The notes under the pieces are model-generated. The model was given only the letters and a program-made list of their open reading frames with translations. It was not told where the DNA came from and did not search any database. From assembly GCA_024641735.1 (NCBI GenBank), contig JAHECN010000007.1:1-41133 (forward strand): 41,133 nucleotides of DNA, in the 5' to 3' direction. Origin of the DNA: Gemmatimonadota bacterium (GTDB lineage Bacteria; Gemmatimonadota; Gemmatimonadetes; Gemmatimonadales; GWC2-71-9). Shown here piece by piece: positions 1 to 9,482 of the stretch (positions are counted from its first letter, which is position 1; the number at the start of each line of letters is the position of its first letter). The translations under genes were made by a program, and so were the position numbers.

Positions 1-1
1 G

Positions 2-871
2 CCGAGAGGCGGCGTGGCCTTGGCGGAGAACACGCGGTTCTATCCCGGCGAGGAGCAGAACGATCCCGCCTTGGCAGCACAATTCGCCGCGCTCGGGACG
101 ATGTACGTGAATGACGCGTTCGGCTCCGCGCACCGCGCACACGCGAGTACGGAAGGGCTGGCGCACCTCTTGAAGCCTGCGGTCTCCGGATTCTTGATGG
201 AAAAGGAGCTCCAGTTTCTCGGTGAGACCGTCGATCACCCGGTTCGCCCCTTCGTCGCGATCCTCGGTGGATCGAAAATCTCGGGGAAGATCGACTTGAT
301 CGAAGCGCTGCTTCCCAAGGTCGATCACATCGTGGTCGGAGGTGCGATGGCCTGCACCTTCTTCCGAGCGATGGGTTTGGAAACCGGCAACTCGTTGGTC
401 GAAGCGGACCGGGTGGAAATGGCGGCCGCCCTGATTGCGAAGGCAGGTCCGAAGCTGGTGCTCCCGACCGGCGGTCGAATCGCCGAGCGCCTCGATGGCA
501 ACGCGCCCTTCCGGGACGTTTCACGCGACGCGATTCCGTCAGGGTGGGCGATGTTCGACATCGACCCTGCCAGCACGGCGGCGTTTGCCGCCCTCGTGAC
601 GTCGGCAAAGACCGTGATCTGGAATGGGCCGATGGGCGTCTTTGAGACGCCGCCCTTTGACGCGGGCACCATGGGGATCGCCCGCGCGATGGCTGATGCC
701 ACCGCCGCAGGGGCGGTCACCGTCGTGGGGGGCGGCGATTCCGCAGCGGCCATTGCCGTCGCTGGTCTCGATGATCAGGTGACCCATGTCTCGACGGGAG
801 GAGGCGCCTCGCTCGAGTTCCTTGAAGGAAAGCCCCTGCCCGGCGTTGCTGCCCTGGATGATGCCACATGA
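2..871 (+). CDS. pgk: Phosphoglycerate kinase, C-terminal part (5' end outside window)
   Basis: Frame open from window edge; GGVALAENTRFYPGEEQND, YVNDAFGSAHRAHAST, ILGGSKISGKI, VIWNGPMGVFE, VGGGDSAAAI motifs typical of PGK; followed by tpiA with ATGA overlap. Confidence 0.97.
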   Translation, partial: PRGGVALAENTRFYPGEEQNDPALAAQFAALGTMYVNDAFGSAHRAHASTEGLAHLLKPAVSGFLMEKELQFLGETVDHPVRPFVAILGGSKISGKIDLIEALLPKVDHIVVGGAMACTFFRAMGLETGNSLVEADRVEMAAALIAKAGPKLVLPTGGRIAERLDGNAPFRDVSRDAIPSGWAMFDIDPASTAAFAALVTSAKTVIWNGPMGVFETPPFDAGTMGIARAMADATAAGAVTVVGGGDSAAAIAVAGLDDQVTHVSTGGGASLEFLEGKPLPGVAALDDAT

Positions 872-1617
872 GCCAACCGGTCCTCTTTGCCGCCAACTGG
901 AAGATGCATGTCGCTCCGGGTGAGGCGCGCAGCTACCTCGATCGCTTCCTCGCCCTTGACGCGCCACGAGTTGGGCGGAGCGTCGCGTTCTTCCCGCCTG
1001 CGGTCTCGCTCGAAACGGTCGCTTCCCGACTGCACGACCACGATCATCTCTCCGCCGGCGCGCAGGATGTGCATTGGGAAGCGAAGGGAGCCTTCACGGG
1101 GGCGCTCAGCGTTCCGCTCGTCCGAGAGAGCGGCGCGGCGGCCGCGCTGATTGGGCATAGCGAGCGCCGCCATGTCTTCGGCGAGACAGACGCCGAGACG
1201 GCGCTGAAGGTCGCGGCGGTCCTGGCGGGGGGGCTTCAGGCCATTCTTTGCGTCGGTGAGACCCTGACTCAGCGGGAAGGCGGCGAGACGGATGCCGTCG
1301 TTGCTCGGCAATTGCGGGCGGCACTCGCGGGAGTCGCGCCGGACGCGGATCTGGTGATCGCCTATGAGCCGGTCTGGGCGATTGGCACGGGAAAGAACGC
1401 CACCCCTGAGGACGCCGCCGCCGCTCACGCCGGAATCCGCGTGGTCCTCGGGGAGTTCGGTCTGCCCACCAGCACCCGTGTGCTCTATGGTGGCTCGGTC
1501 AATCAGGGCAACGTGGCCGCATTGCTGGCCCAACCCGGGATTGACGGGGTGCTCGTTGGCGGGGCCTCGCTGGATCCGGATGGCTGGGCCGCCATCTGCG
1601 CGACCATTCGCCCGTAG
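868..1617 (+). CDS. tpiA: Triosephosphate isomerase
   Basis: FAANWKMH, GHSERR, AYEPVWAIGTGKNATPE, LYGGSVNQGN motifs; ATGA overlap with pgk. Confidence 0.98.
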   Translation: MSQPVLFAANWKMHVAPGEARSYLDRFLALDAPRVGRSVAFFPPAVSLETVASRLHDHDHLSAGAQDVHWEAKGAFTGALSVPLVRESGAAAALIGHSERRHVFGETDAETALKVAAVLAGGLQAILCVGETLTQREGGETDAVVARQLRAALAGVAPDADLVIAYEPVWAIGTGKNATPEDAAAAHAGIRVVLGEFGLPTSTRVLYGGSVNQGNVAALLAQPGIDGVLVGGASLDPDGWAAICATIRP

Positions 1618-1620
1618 AGG

Positions 1621-1649
1621 TTGAGTGGGGCAGGGCAGACTGCTATCTT
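1621..1649 (+). promoter_or_regulatory. Candidate sigma70-type promoter for secG (TTGAGT-17 bp-TATCTT)
   Basis: TTGAGT at 1621-1626, 17-bp spacer, TATCTT at 1644-1649 in the tpiA-secG intergenic gap. Confidence 0.5.
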
Positions 1650-1680
1650 TTCTGGCTAGGCTCAACCACGGGATGTCTTG

Positions 1681-2031
1681 ATGTTCGGTTTTCTGTTGAC
1701 GTTGATGATCATTGACGCGGCGATTCTCTTCGCGGTCATTCTGATGCAGGCTGGGCAGGGCGGCGGACTCGCCTCGCTGGGCGGTGGTGGCGTGCAGGCG
1801 ATCGGTGGTCGTCAGGCGACCAATATCCTGACGAAGACCACTTGGATCACGGGCGGGCTCTTCATGGCCCTCGCCTTGATCCTTTCCGCAATGCCGTCGA
1901 GCCGGAGCGGATCCGTCAGCGAGGTGCAGCAGCGTCTGCAGCAGAGCGGGCAGGTCGCCCCACCGGCGGCGTCTCCGCTTGAGGGAACCGCGCCACCCGT
2001 GCCCGCCCCGACCGGGGGACAGCCGCAGTGA
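1681..2031 (+). CDS. secG: Preprotein translocase subunit SecG
   Basis: Small two-TM protein; [16 protein letters not shown] and [17 protein letters not shown] are typical of SecG. Confidence 0.93.
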   Translation: MFGFLLTLMIIDAAILFAVILMQAGQGGGLASLGGGGVQAIGGRQATNILTKTTWITGGLFMALALILSAMPSSRSGSVSEVQQRLQQSGQVAPPAASPLEGTAPPVPAPTGGQPQ

Positions 2032-3164
2032 CCGTGGGACATGCAGGCGGGACAGTTCGTCCCGCCTTTGTTTTGTTGGAAGACGGCGAGTGGTTCGCCG
2101 GCACCTTGGTTGGCCCGGTCGCGCAGTCATTCGGCGAAGTGGTCTTCACGACCAACATGACGGGCTATCAGGAAACGTTTACGGATCCGAGCTACCTCGG
2201 CCAGATCGTGGTGATGACCGCGCCGATGATCGGTAATTACGGCATCACGGCCACCGACGACGAATCCTCGCATCCCCAAGTGAGCGGCGTCATCGTCCGC
2301 GAACTCTCTTCAGGCTATTCGAACTGGCAGGCGATCCGCTCCCTGCCGGACTGGCTCGCCGAGGCTGGCGTCCCGATTCTGACGGGAGTCGATACTCGAC
2401 AGCTGACGCGGCACCTCCGTGAGCGTGGCGCCATGCGGGGTGTCATTGCCGAGGGGGCTGGGCCGACGGAGGCCCTGCGTGCGGAACTGGCGGCCTCGCC
2501 TTCCATGGCGGGGCTCGATCTCGCCTCCAAGGCCACGACACCGGCTGCCTACTCCCAAGGCGAGGGGCCGTTGGTCGTCGCGCTCGACTTCGGGATGAAA
2601 AGGAACATCGTCCGAATGCTCGAGGCGACTGGTTTGCGTGTTGAAGTGCTCCCCGCGACCACACCTGCCTCGGAAATCCTCGACCGCCACCCCGACGGGC
2701 TCTTCCTCTCGAACGGTCCAGGAGATCCCTCCGCGGTTGGGTACGCCCGCGAGACGATCCGCACGGTGGCAGAAGCCGGCGTGCCGACCTTCGGCATCTG
2801 CCTGGGTCATCAGCTGGTCGGGCTCGCGTTTGGCGGCAGCACCACCAAGCTGAGCTACGGCCACCGTGGCGGGAACCACCCGGTCAAGGACCTGGCGTCC
2901 GGGGCGGTCTTGATCACCACGCAAAACCACGGATTCGCCGTGCAGGGCGGGCTCGACGGCATCCCGGGAGCCCCGGATCTTGAGGTGACGCACCTCAATC
3001 TGAACGACGGGACGGTCGAGGGACTCCGCCACCGCAGCCTGCCTGTTTTCGCGGTCCAATACCATCCGGAGGCCGCCCCAGGCCCCCATGATGCCTTCCC
3101 ACACTTCGGGGAGTTCCTCTCGGCGATCGTGGCCCGAGCAGGCAAAGTGGACGCAACCTCTTGA
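2028..3164 (+). CDS. carA: Carbamoyl-phosphate synthase small (glutaminase) subunit
   Basis: [63 protein letters not shown] motifs. Confidence 0.97.
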   Translation: MTVGHAGGTVRPAFVLLEDGEWFAGTLVGPVAQSFGEVVFTTNMTGYQETFTDPSYLGQIVVMTAPMIGNYGITATDDESSHPQVSGVIVRELSSGYSNWQAIRSLPDWLAEAGVPILTGVDTRQLTRHLRERGAMRGVIAEGAGPTEALRAELAASPSMAGLDLASKATTPAAYSQGEGPLVVALDFGMKRNIVRMLEATGLRVEVLPATTPASEILDRHPDGLFLSNGPGDPSAVGYARETIRTVAEAGVPTFGICLGHQLVGLAFGGSTTKLSYGHRGGNHPVKDLASGAVLITTQNHGFAVQGGLDGIPGAPDLEVTHLNLNDGTVEGLRHRSLPVFAVQYHPEAAPGPHDAFPHFGEFLSAIVARAGKVDATS

Positions 3165-3190
3165 CAGACAACGCTTAAGCATCGTACATA
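3161..3190 (+). promoter_or_regulatory. Candidate sigma70 promoter for the HU gene (TTGACA-18 bp-TACATA)
   Basis: TTGACA 3161-3166 overlapping the carA stop codon, 18-bp spacer, TACATA 3185-3190, about 57 bp upstream of the HU start. Confidence 0.6.
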
Positions 3191-3246
3191 TCGGCCCGAC
3201 GGGGGTCGCTTTGTCGGCCCCACCGTGTCTCCCCCGAGGGACTCCG

Positions 3247-3582
3247 ATGACCAAGGCCGATCTCGTCGAACAAGTCACTGCCGCCATCGCCCGGACTTCC
3301 GGGCCGATGATTTCCAAGAAAGACTGCGCCCGCGTCGTTGACGCGTTCCTGGACGCCGTCAAATTGGCCATGCGGGACCAACACAACATTGAAGTCCGCG
3401 GGTTCGGGACGTTCAAGATTCGCCAGCGGAAGACGCGCATGGCGCGGAATCCGCGCACAGGCGATCCGGTCGAAGTGGCGGCGCGCCCGGTTCCGGTCTT
3501 CAAGCCCAGCAAGGAGTTACGTGCACTCGTGGCGCATGAGGACTATGTCGACGACGGATCGGATTCGGACGACGACGAGTGA
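3247..3582 (+). CDS. HU/IHF-family DNA-binding protein with acidic C-terminal tail
   Basis: MTKADLVEQVTAAIA..., VRGFGTFKIRQRKTRMARNPRTGDPVEVAARPVPVFKPSKEL; ends EDYVDDGSDSDDDE. Confidence 0.95.
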   Translation: MTKADLVEQVTAAIARTSGPMISKKDCARVVDAFLDAVKLAMRDQHNIEVRGFGTFKIRQRKTRMARNPRTGDPVEVAARPVPVFKPSKELRALVAHEDYVDDGSDSDDDE

Positions 3583-3824
3583 CACGGCGGTCTGTTCGCC
3601 TCTTTGCGCGTTACGCTGAAATCCTGGGAGCTGACGTCGTCGAAGTGGAGCTCCAGCCTGACGCCCACGCGAGTGACCTGATAGCAGCCCTCCGGCTCTT
3701 GCCGGGGGGCGCCTTGCTTCCGCCCGCGCCGTTCCTCTGCGTGGCGCATCGGCAGATCCCATTGAGTCAGCGCCTACCAGACGACGGGGAAGTCGCCCTG
3801 CTGCCACCACTGGCAGGTGGCTGA
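3579..3824 (+). CDS. moaD: Molybdopterin converting factor small subunit, MoaD-like
   Basis: Small ubiquitin-like protein (VRLFARYAEILG...VALLPPLAGG) with C-terminal GG; directly upstream of moaE; GTG start overlaps HU stop. Confidence 0.9.
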   Translation: MTRRSVRLFARYAEILGADVVEVELQPDAHASDLIAALRLLPGGALLPPAPFLCVAHRQIPLSQRLPDDGEVALLPPLAGG

Positions 3825-3827
3825 GTG

Positions 3828-4268
3828 ATGTTTCTTTCCGATACACCGCTCCACCTTCAGGGACTCATTGATCAGGTGAGCTCTCCCAACTTCGGCGCGG
3901 TCGCAACCTTCGTTGGGTTGGTGCGGAATCACCATGCCGGACGAGTGGTCACGGGGCTCGAATACTCCGCGTATGCAGAAATGGCCGAAGCGCGGTGCGC
4001 CTTGATCGTCTCGGAGTGTGAAGCGCCTGGTGACGTCAAGGTCGCCTTGGCGCACCGTATCGGAACCTTGGCCATCGGGGACGCTGCCGTCATGGTGGTT
4101 GCCGCGAGCGCCCATCGCGACGCTGCATTCGTCGCGTGCCGCACGGTCATCGAGCGCGTCAAGGCGGAAGTGCCGATTTGGAAGAAGGAGCGGTATGCGG
4201 ATGGGTCTGTCGCGTGGGTCGACCCGACCGCACCGAGCGGCATTGTCGAACCGACGGAGACTTCATGA
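3828..4268 (+). CDS. moaE: Molybdopterin synthase catalytic subunit MoaE
   Basis: GAVATFVGLVRNHHAGRVVTGLEYSAY, ASAHRDAAFVACRTVIERVKAEVPIWKKE motifs. Confidence 0.96.
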   Translation: MFLSDTPLHLQGLIDQVSSPNFGAVATFVGLVRNHHAGRVVTGLEYSAYAEMAEARCALIVSECEAPGDVKVALAHRIGTLAIGDAAVMVVAASAHRDAAFVACRTVIERVKAEVPIWKKERYADGSVAWVDPTAPSGIVEPTETS

Positions 4269-5296
4269 GCGCCGTCATCGACCAGCTCGGGCGTCCGCTT
4301 GGTACGCTCCGGATCTCCGTCACGGATCGCTGCAATTTGCGTTGCCGCTACTGCATGCCGGAAGAGGAGTACACCTGGCTGCCGCGAAGTTCACTGCTCA
4401 CCTTTGAAGAGATTACTCGACTCGCGACCACCTTCGCGCAGCTCGGCGTGCATACGATCCGGTTGACCGGTGGCGAACCACTGCTCCGTCGTGATCTGGA
4501 TCAACTTGTGCACAGCCTGGTGCGCGTCGCAGGGATTCACGATGTGGCACTGACGACCAACGGTCTGCTCTTGGCAGGACATGCCGAGCGACTTCGCGCG
4601 GCCGGTCTCCATCGCGTCACGGTGAGTCTTGATACGCTCCGTCCGGAACGGATGGCGGAGTTCGCGCGGAGTGCGCATCACGCTGACGCGCTTGCCGGCA
4701 TTGCGGCGGCGCAAGCGGCGGGCTTCGAGCACACCAAGCTGAACACCGTGGTCGTCCGTGGGTTCAATGACGATGAGCTCGTCGCGCTGGCGCGGTTTGC
4801 GCACGAACGGGGGATTGAGCCACGGTTCATCGAGTACATGGATGTCGGTGGTGCCACCGGATGGCGATCGGACCTGGTCTTCGATCGGACGGCAATCCTC
4901 GAACGACTGAGTGCGGCCTTTGGTCCTGCCACGCCTGAATCGAAGCACGCTGATCCCCATGCGCCGGCCACGCGCTATCGGTTTGCGAATGGACTCGTCG
5001 TCGGGATCATCGCCTCAACCACGGCACCGTTTTGTCGAGACTGTGACCGTGCCCGTCTCACCGCGGACGGGATGTACTATCGCTGCCTGTATGCCCAGGA
5101 TGGGTTCGACCTTCGTCGCCCGCTGCGCGAGGGCGCAGGGGTGGTTGAGGTGGAGCAGCTGATCCGGACGTCGTGGGGTGAGCGGAGGGACCGGGGGGCA
5201 GAAGAACGCACGGAGCTCGCGGATCGTGGGGTGCTGGTCCAGCTGGAAGGTTTGAAGGCTGACCCACGCAAGGAAATGCATGTCCGAGGGGGTTGA
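4265..5296 (+). CDS. moaA: GTP 3',8-cyclase MoaA (radical SAM)
   Basis: RISVTDRCNLRCRYCMP (CxxxCxxC), RLTGGEPLLRRDL, FCRDCDRARLTADG...RCLYA, C-terminal GG; ATGA overlap with moaE. Confidence 0.97.
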   Translation: MSAVIDQLGRPLGTLRISVTDRCNLRCRYCMPEEEYTWLPRSSLLTFEEITRLATTFAQLGVHTIRLTGGEPLLRRDLDQLVHSLVRVAGIHDVALTTNGLLLAGHAERLRAAGLHRVTVSLDTLRPERMAEFARSAHHADALAGIAAAQAAGFEHTKLNTVVVRGFNDDELVALARFAHERGIEPRFIEYMDVGGATGWRSDLVFDRTAILERLSAAFGPATPESKHADPHAPATRYRFANGLVVGIIASTTAPFCRDCDRARLTADGMYYRCLYAQDGFDLRRPLREGAGVVEVEQLIRTSWGERRDRGAEERTELADRGVLVQLEGLKADPRKEMHVRGG

Positions 5297-5336
5297 GCAA
5301 CTTCTGGGAGGCTGGTGCGTACTAGAGGTGCTGCTC

Positions 5337-5356
5337 GCGGGGTCGCCTGACCCCGC
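5337..5356. terminator. Perfect 8-bp stem / 4-nt loop hairpin after moaA (GCGGGGTC-GCCT-GACCCCGC)
   Basis: Exact inverted repeat in the moaA-peptidase gap; no T-tract, so terminator function is tentative. Confidence 0.45.
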
Positions 5357-5394
5357 CACATCTTCCACTCAGCCCCGTGGTGGCCCGCTTGCTC

Positions 5395-7122
5395 ATGACA
5401 ACGCTCTCTTCGTCCCTCAGCCGCGCTGCGGCCGCTGCCTTCCTCGTGGCCCTTGCTGCGGCTCCACTCCACGCCCAACAGCCCCTGCCGATCAAGTACA
5501 GCGGTCCGGCCACCACCGCAGCGATTACTGCCGGGGACCTGATGACCCGGCTCTACATCTACGCCGACGACTCCATGATGGGGCGGCGGGTCGGCACGGA
5601 AGACAACATCCGCGCGACCGCGTACATCGAGCGGGAAGTGCGTCGCCTCGGGCTCGTCCCGGCCGGCGACAAGGGCAGCTACTTCCAGTATCTCTCGACC
5701 TTCGCCCGCGTGATGGATCCGGCGAGCAGCGGCACGGCGGCGGGAATGAAGCTGGTGCCAGGGACCGACTTCACCGGCAGTCAGATCGGCGCGCGTTCCG
5801 GCGCCGTGGTTTTCGGTGGGATGCGCGGCGACACCCTCGCCCCTGACATGATCAAGGGGAAGGTCGTGGTGGTCACGACGCCCTTGGCAACAGGCGGAGG
5901 GCGTGGTGGCTTTGCGGGTGGGCGTGGGGGTGCTGGCGGTGCGGCCCCGGCGATCTACGCTGGTGCGGCCGCCTTGGTCAGTGTCGGGCCAGACCTTCTC
6001 CCGACGGTTGCGCCACGGCCGCAGGTGACTGAGACGCCGGAGACGATGGTTGGCGCCCCGGTCGCGGCCGACCAGCCGCTGCAGTTCACCATTACGCCTC
6101 GGGTGGCGGCGGCGCTCTTCGGGCAGCCGGTCGCTCAGGTGGCGAAGGGGACGCAGGGCGGGGTGCTCGGCGTGGACATCAAGTACCTCGCCGCGCCAGC
6201 CCCGTCCCGGAACGTGGTGGCGATCCTGCCCGGTACCGACCCCAAGCTCAAGAATGAGTATGTCCTCATCGGTGCGCACAACGACCACATCGGGTTCAAC
6301 AATCGCCCGGCGGACCATGACTCGCTCAAGGCGTTTGCCGAAGTGTTCTTGATTCAGGGTGCGGACAGTCGCCCGTCGCCTGAGTCGCTGAGCGATCAGG
6401 CCAAGTGGGCGCAGGTGAACGGCAAGATTGCTGCGGCACGGCGCCTCCGCCCGGCACGGCCTGACTCGATCTCGAACGGGGCAGATGATGACGGGTCCGG
6501 TAGCGTCACCGTGCTCGAGGTCGCCGAGGCGTTTGCCAAGGGAGCCGTCAAGCCGAAGCGGTCGATCATCTTCATCTGGCAGACGGGCGAGGAGTCCGGG
6601 ATGTGGGGTTCGGGGTGGTTTGTGGATCACCCGACCGTCCCGCGCGAGTCGATCGTCGCGGCTGTGAACATGGACATGGTGGGACGCGGCTTTGCCTCGG
6701 ATGTCACCGGGAGCACCAAGGCCGGTGGACTGATCTACGGCGGCCCCGGGTATCTCCAACTGGTCGGTTCACGTCGCCTGTCCAAGGAGTACGGCGATTT
6801 GGTGGAGTCCGTGAACACCGAGAAGAAGCTCGGTTTCACGTTCGATTACGAGATTGATGCCGACGGACATCCGCAGAACATCTATTGCCGTAGCGATCAC
6901 TGGAGCTATGCACGTTACGGGATTCCGGTGGTCTTCTTCACGACTGGCGGACACTCGGATTACCACCAGGTGACCGACGAGCCCCAGTATATCAACTATC
7001 CGCACATGGCCGATGTGGCCAAGCTCTCTTTCGAGGTCATGTTGCGCGCGGCGAATCTCGACCATCGCGTCAAGGTCGATGCGCCGGGCCCGTTTGACGG
7101 GAAGGCACGCTGCCGCCAGTAG
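5395..7122 (+). CDS. Exported M28-family zinc aminopeptidase with PA-like domain
   Basis: Signal-like N-terminus (...AAAFLVALAAAPLHAQQ); GAHNDHIGF, NGADDDGSGSVTVLEVA, QTGEESGMWGS, NMDMVGRG, TGGHSDYHQVTDEP; in-frame upstream start at 5377 also possible. Confidence 0.9.
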   Translation: MTTLSSSLSRAAAAAFLVALAAAPLHAQQPLPIKYSGPATTAAITAGDLMTRLYIYADDSMMGRRVGTEDNIRATAYIEREVRRLGLVPAGDKGSYFQYLSTFARVMDPASSGTAAGMKLVPGTDFTGSQIGARSGAVVFGGMRGDTLAPDMIKGKVVVVTTPLATGGGRGGFAGGRGGAGGAAPAIYAGAAALVSVGPDLLPTVAPRPQVTETPETMVGAPVAADQPLQFTITPRVAAALFGQPVAQVAKGTQGGVLGVDIKYLAAPAPSRNVVAILPGTDPKLKNEYVLIGAHNDHIGFNNRPADHDSLKAFAEVFLIQGADSRPSPESLSDQAKWAQVNGKIAAARRLRPARPDSISNGADDDGSGSVTVLEVAEAFAKGAVKPKRSIIFIWQTGEESGMWGSGWFVDHPTVPRESIVAAVNMDMVGRGFASDVTGSTKAGGLIYGGPGYLQLVGSRRLSKEYGDLVESVNTEKKLGFTFDYEIDADGHPQNIYCRSDHWSYARYGIPVVFFTTGGHSDYHQVTDEPQYINYPHMADVAKLSFEVMLRAANLDHRVKVDAPGPFDGKARCRQ

Positions 7123-7154
7123 GCTTTCGCGGGATTCCGCGGTGCTGAACAGAG

Positions 7155-7191
7155 ACCCGGTTGCCTCGCGATGGTTGCGGAGCGACCGGGT
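7155..7191 (+). terminator. Putative hairpin terminator downstream of the M28 peptidase
   Basis: ACCCGGT (7155-7161) / ACCGGGT (7185-7191) inverted repeat followed by pyrimidine-rich TTTCGTCTTCTCTTCATT. Confidence 0.45.
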
Positions 7192-7247
7192 TTCGTCTTC
7201 TCTTCATTGGTTCGGATCCTCTTTCCCTTTTTGCCCAGAAGGCCTGC

Positions 7248-7763
7248 ATGCCGTTGCATATCGCCCTGCTCGACCCCGTCCCGGCAGAGATCAGCGGGGG
7301 AGTCGCCCGCCAATGTGCCGCCGTTGACGCCTCCTTGCATCTCATCGGTCCGCTCGAATTTGCCAGCGATGATGGCGCGTTCCGGAAGGCGGGTCCGACC
7401 GACTGGGAGGCTCTGGATTGGTGGCTGCACCCGGGCTGGCGGGCCTTTCGCGACGCGATGAGCCGAGAGCGCTGCCTCTATTTCAGCGCGGACTCCGAGC
7501 GTGACCCGGCGGAAGCGCCATTCCGGACCAACTCAGTCCTCGTGTTGGGTGATGAGACGCTCGCGTTGCCGGACAAGATTCGCGAGAAGTACCCGGATCG
7601 TGTCTTCCGTGTCCCCCGTCTTGCCGGCAAGGTGCCTGCCGACCTGCCCAACGCGACCAAGGCATTGCTGGCCTTCGCGGCCAAGCGGGCAACGGATGCA
7701 CCTGCGGCCCCGACCGCCCCTCCAAAGGAGTCCGGCAAGCCCGCTCGGCGCCGGCGCCGCTGA
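7248..7763 (+). CDS. Divergent TrmL-like SPOUT-fold RNA methyltransferase homolog
   Basis: MPLHIALLDPVPAEISGGVARQCAAVDASLHLIGPLEFASDDGAFRKAG follows the TrmL N-terminal pattern; LGDETLALP and PADLPNATKALLAFA lie where TrmL has GPETRGLP and NLSNAV. Confidence 0.7.
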   Translation: MPLHIALLDPVPAEISGGVARQCAAVDASLHLIGPLEFASDDGAFRKAGPTDWEALDWWLHPGWRAFRDAMSRERCLYFSADSERDPAEAPFRTNSVLVLGDETLALPDKIREKYPDRVFRVPRLAGKVPADLPNATKALLAFAAKRATDAPAAPTAPPKESGKPARRRRR

Positions 7764-7766
7764 GCC

Positions 7767-7789
7767 ACGGGCACCCTTTGGGTGCGGTG
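7767..7789. terminator. Small hairpin after the SPOUT gene (GCACCC-TTT-GGGTGC core at 7771-7785)
   Basis: Perfect 6-bp core stem with 3-nt loop in intergenic gap; no T-tract. Confidence 0.35.
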
Positions 7790-7874
7790 ACGCAAACGAT
7801 TAGTTTCCAGCGTTCTCTCCACGGTACGCGCCGACGCCAGCGATGACGTCAGAACTCTTCGGTCGGGAAGGCAC

Positions 7875-8798
7875 ATGTTCGAGAAAATCACGGTGGTCGG
7901 GGCCGGCAACGTCGGCGCAACCGCAGCGCAACGTATCGCTGAGAAGCACCTCGCGCGGACGGTCGTCATGGTGGACGTCGCCGAGGGGATTCCGCAGGGG
8001 AAGGCGCTCGATCAGTGGCAGTCGGGACCCGTCGAGGGATTCGATGCACGCGTTGTCGGCGCCAACGACTATGAACTGGCCGCCGGATCGGAACTCTTCG
8101 TGGTCACCGCCGGGATTGCGCGGAAGCCAGGCATGAGTCGCGATGACCTCGTGAAGACCAATGCCGGGATCGTTCGTTCGGTCGGGGCCGAAATCAAGCG
8201 CGTCGCGCCGAATGCGATCGTGATTGTGGTCTCCAATCCGCTCGATGCGATGTGCTTCGCGATGCGAGAGGCCACCGGCTTCCCGAAGGAGCGCGTGATC
8301 GGCATGGCGGGTGTCCTCGACACGGCCCGCTACCGGACCTTCCTCGCCGATGCCCTGCAAGTGTCCGTCGAAGACATTCAGGCAATGGTGTTGGGCGGCC
8401 ATGGCGACACGATGGTCCCGCTGGTCTCCTACACGACGGTCTCCGGAATCCCTGTCACGCAACTACTGAGTGCCGAGGTCCTTGATCCGATCGTGGATCG
8501 GGCGCGAAATGGCGGTGCGGAGATCGTGGCGCACTTGAAGACCGGCTCGGCCTATTACGCGCCGAGTGCAGCCGCGGTGCAGATGGTCGAAGCGATCGTC
8601 CTCGACAAGAAGCGGGTGTTGCCGTGCTCGGCCTGGTTGGAAGGGGAGTTTGGCCTGACCGGCGTGTACTGCGGCGTACCATGTGTCTTGGGGCGGAAGG
8701 GACTGGAGCGGATCCTGACGATCACGCTGACCGATGCGGAGCGCACCGCGCTGCACGCGTCGGCTGAGGCGGTGCGATCCATCCAAGCGATCGTCTGA
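7875..8798 (+). CDS. mdh: Malate dehydrogenase (LDH-like family)
   Basis: [73 protein letters not shown] motifs. Confidence 0.97.
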   Translation: MFEKITVVGAGNVGATAAQRIAEKHLARTVVMVDVAEGIPQGKALDQWQSGPVEGFDARVVGANDYELAAGSELFVVTAGIARKPGMSRDDLVKTNAGIVRSVGAEIKRVAPNAIVIVVSNPLDAMCFAMREATGFPKERVIGMAGVLDTARYRTFLADALQVSVEDIQAMVLGGHGDTMVPLVSYTTVSGIPVTQLLSAEVLDPIVDRARNGGAEIVAHLKTGSAYYAPSAAAVQMVEAIVLDKKRVLPCSAWLEGEFGLTGVYCGVPCVLGRKGLERILTITLTDAERTALHASAEAVRSIQAIV

Positions 8799-8805
8799 GC
8801 CGGGA

Positions 8806-9462
8806 ATGAATCGATTCCGCGCACTCTGGCAGTCCGTGATTGGAAAGAAAATCGCCATGGCAGGCAGCGGCCTGATCCTGGTCGGCTTTCTCATTTCCCA
8901 CATGGCCTCGAATGTTCTGGTGTTCGTCGACCCTGCAAAGCTTGATGCCTACGCCGAATGGCTCCACGGCTTTGGCGGCCTGCTCTGGGTGGCTCGCGGC
9001 GGCCTCCTCTTCTTCCTGCTCGTGCACATCCTTGCCGCCTATCAGTTGACCCAGATTGCGCGTGCGGCGCGTCCCACGGGGTACCATGCCGTGGACTACC
9101 GCGTCTCGACGTACGCCGCGCGGACCATGCGATGGGGTGGCGTCCTGATCGCCGTCTTCCTCGTCTACCACATCCTGCATTTCACGACCGGCACGCTGCA
9201 CCCTGATTTCCATCCCGGCGAAGTCGGCCGCAATGTGATCGAGGGCATGCAGGTGACGTGGACCGCTGCCTTCTATGCGATCACCATGGTGTCCATCGGC
9301 GCACACTTCTGGCATGGCATCTGGTCCGTGTTCCAGACCCTTGGCCTCAATCACCCAGCGTGGAACAGCACGCGGGTGACCGTGGCGACCGCGCTGACGT
9401 TGCTGGTGGCCGGAGGCTTCCTGTCGATTCCGGTGGCCGCACTCCTCGGACTTCTTCCCTGA
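8806..9462 (+). CDS. sdhC: Succinate dehydrogenase/fumarate reductase cytochrome b subunit
   Basis: Multi-TM protein with conserved His ([36 protein letters not shown]); directly upstream of sdhA. Confidence 0.93.
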   Translation: MNRFRALWQSVIGKKIAMAGSGLILVGFLISHMASNVLVFVDPAKLDAYAEWLHGFGGLLWVARGGLLFFLLVHILAAYQLTQIARAARPTGYHAVDYRVSTYAARTMRWGGVLIAVFLVYHILHFTTGTLHPDFHPGEVGRNVIEGMQVTWTAAFYAITMVSIGAHFWHGIWSVFQTLGLNHPAWNSTRVTVATALTLLVAGGFLSIPVAALLGLLP

Positions 9463-9482
9463 CTGTTGGGGTAGCACGCACG

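Noticed and set aside
1619-1667. GGTTGAG/CTCAACC inverted repeat around the secG promoter
   Set aside because: Only 7-bp arms separated by a long loop; too weak to separate from chance in GC-rich DNA.
775-2130. 451-aa minus-strand ORF
   Set aside because: Antisense to tpiA/secG; no recognisable domain, composition typical of a shadow frame.
2310-3512. 400-aa minus-strand ORF
   Set aside because: Antisense to carA and HU, which have strong family motifs; shadow ORF.
5077-6759. 560-aa minus-strand ORF
   Set aside because: Lies antisense to moaA and the M28 peptidase with clear family motifs on the + strand; low-complexity Arg/Gly/Asp-rich translation typical of GC-rich shadow ORFs.
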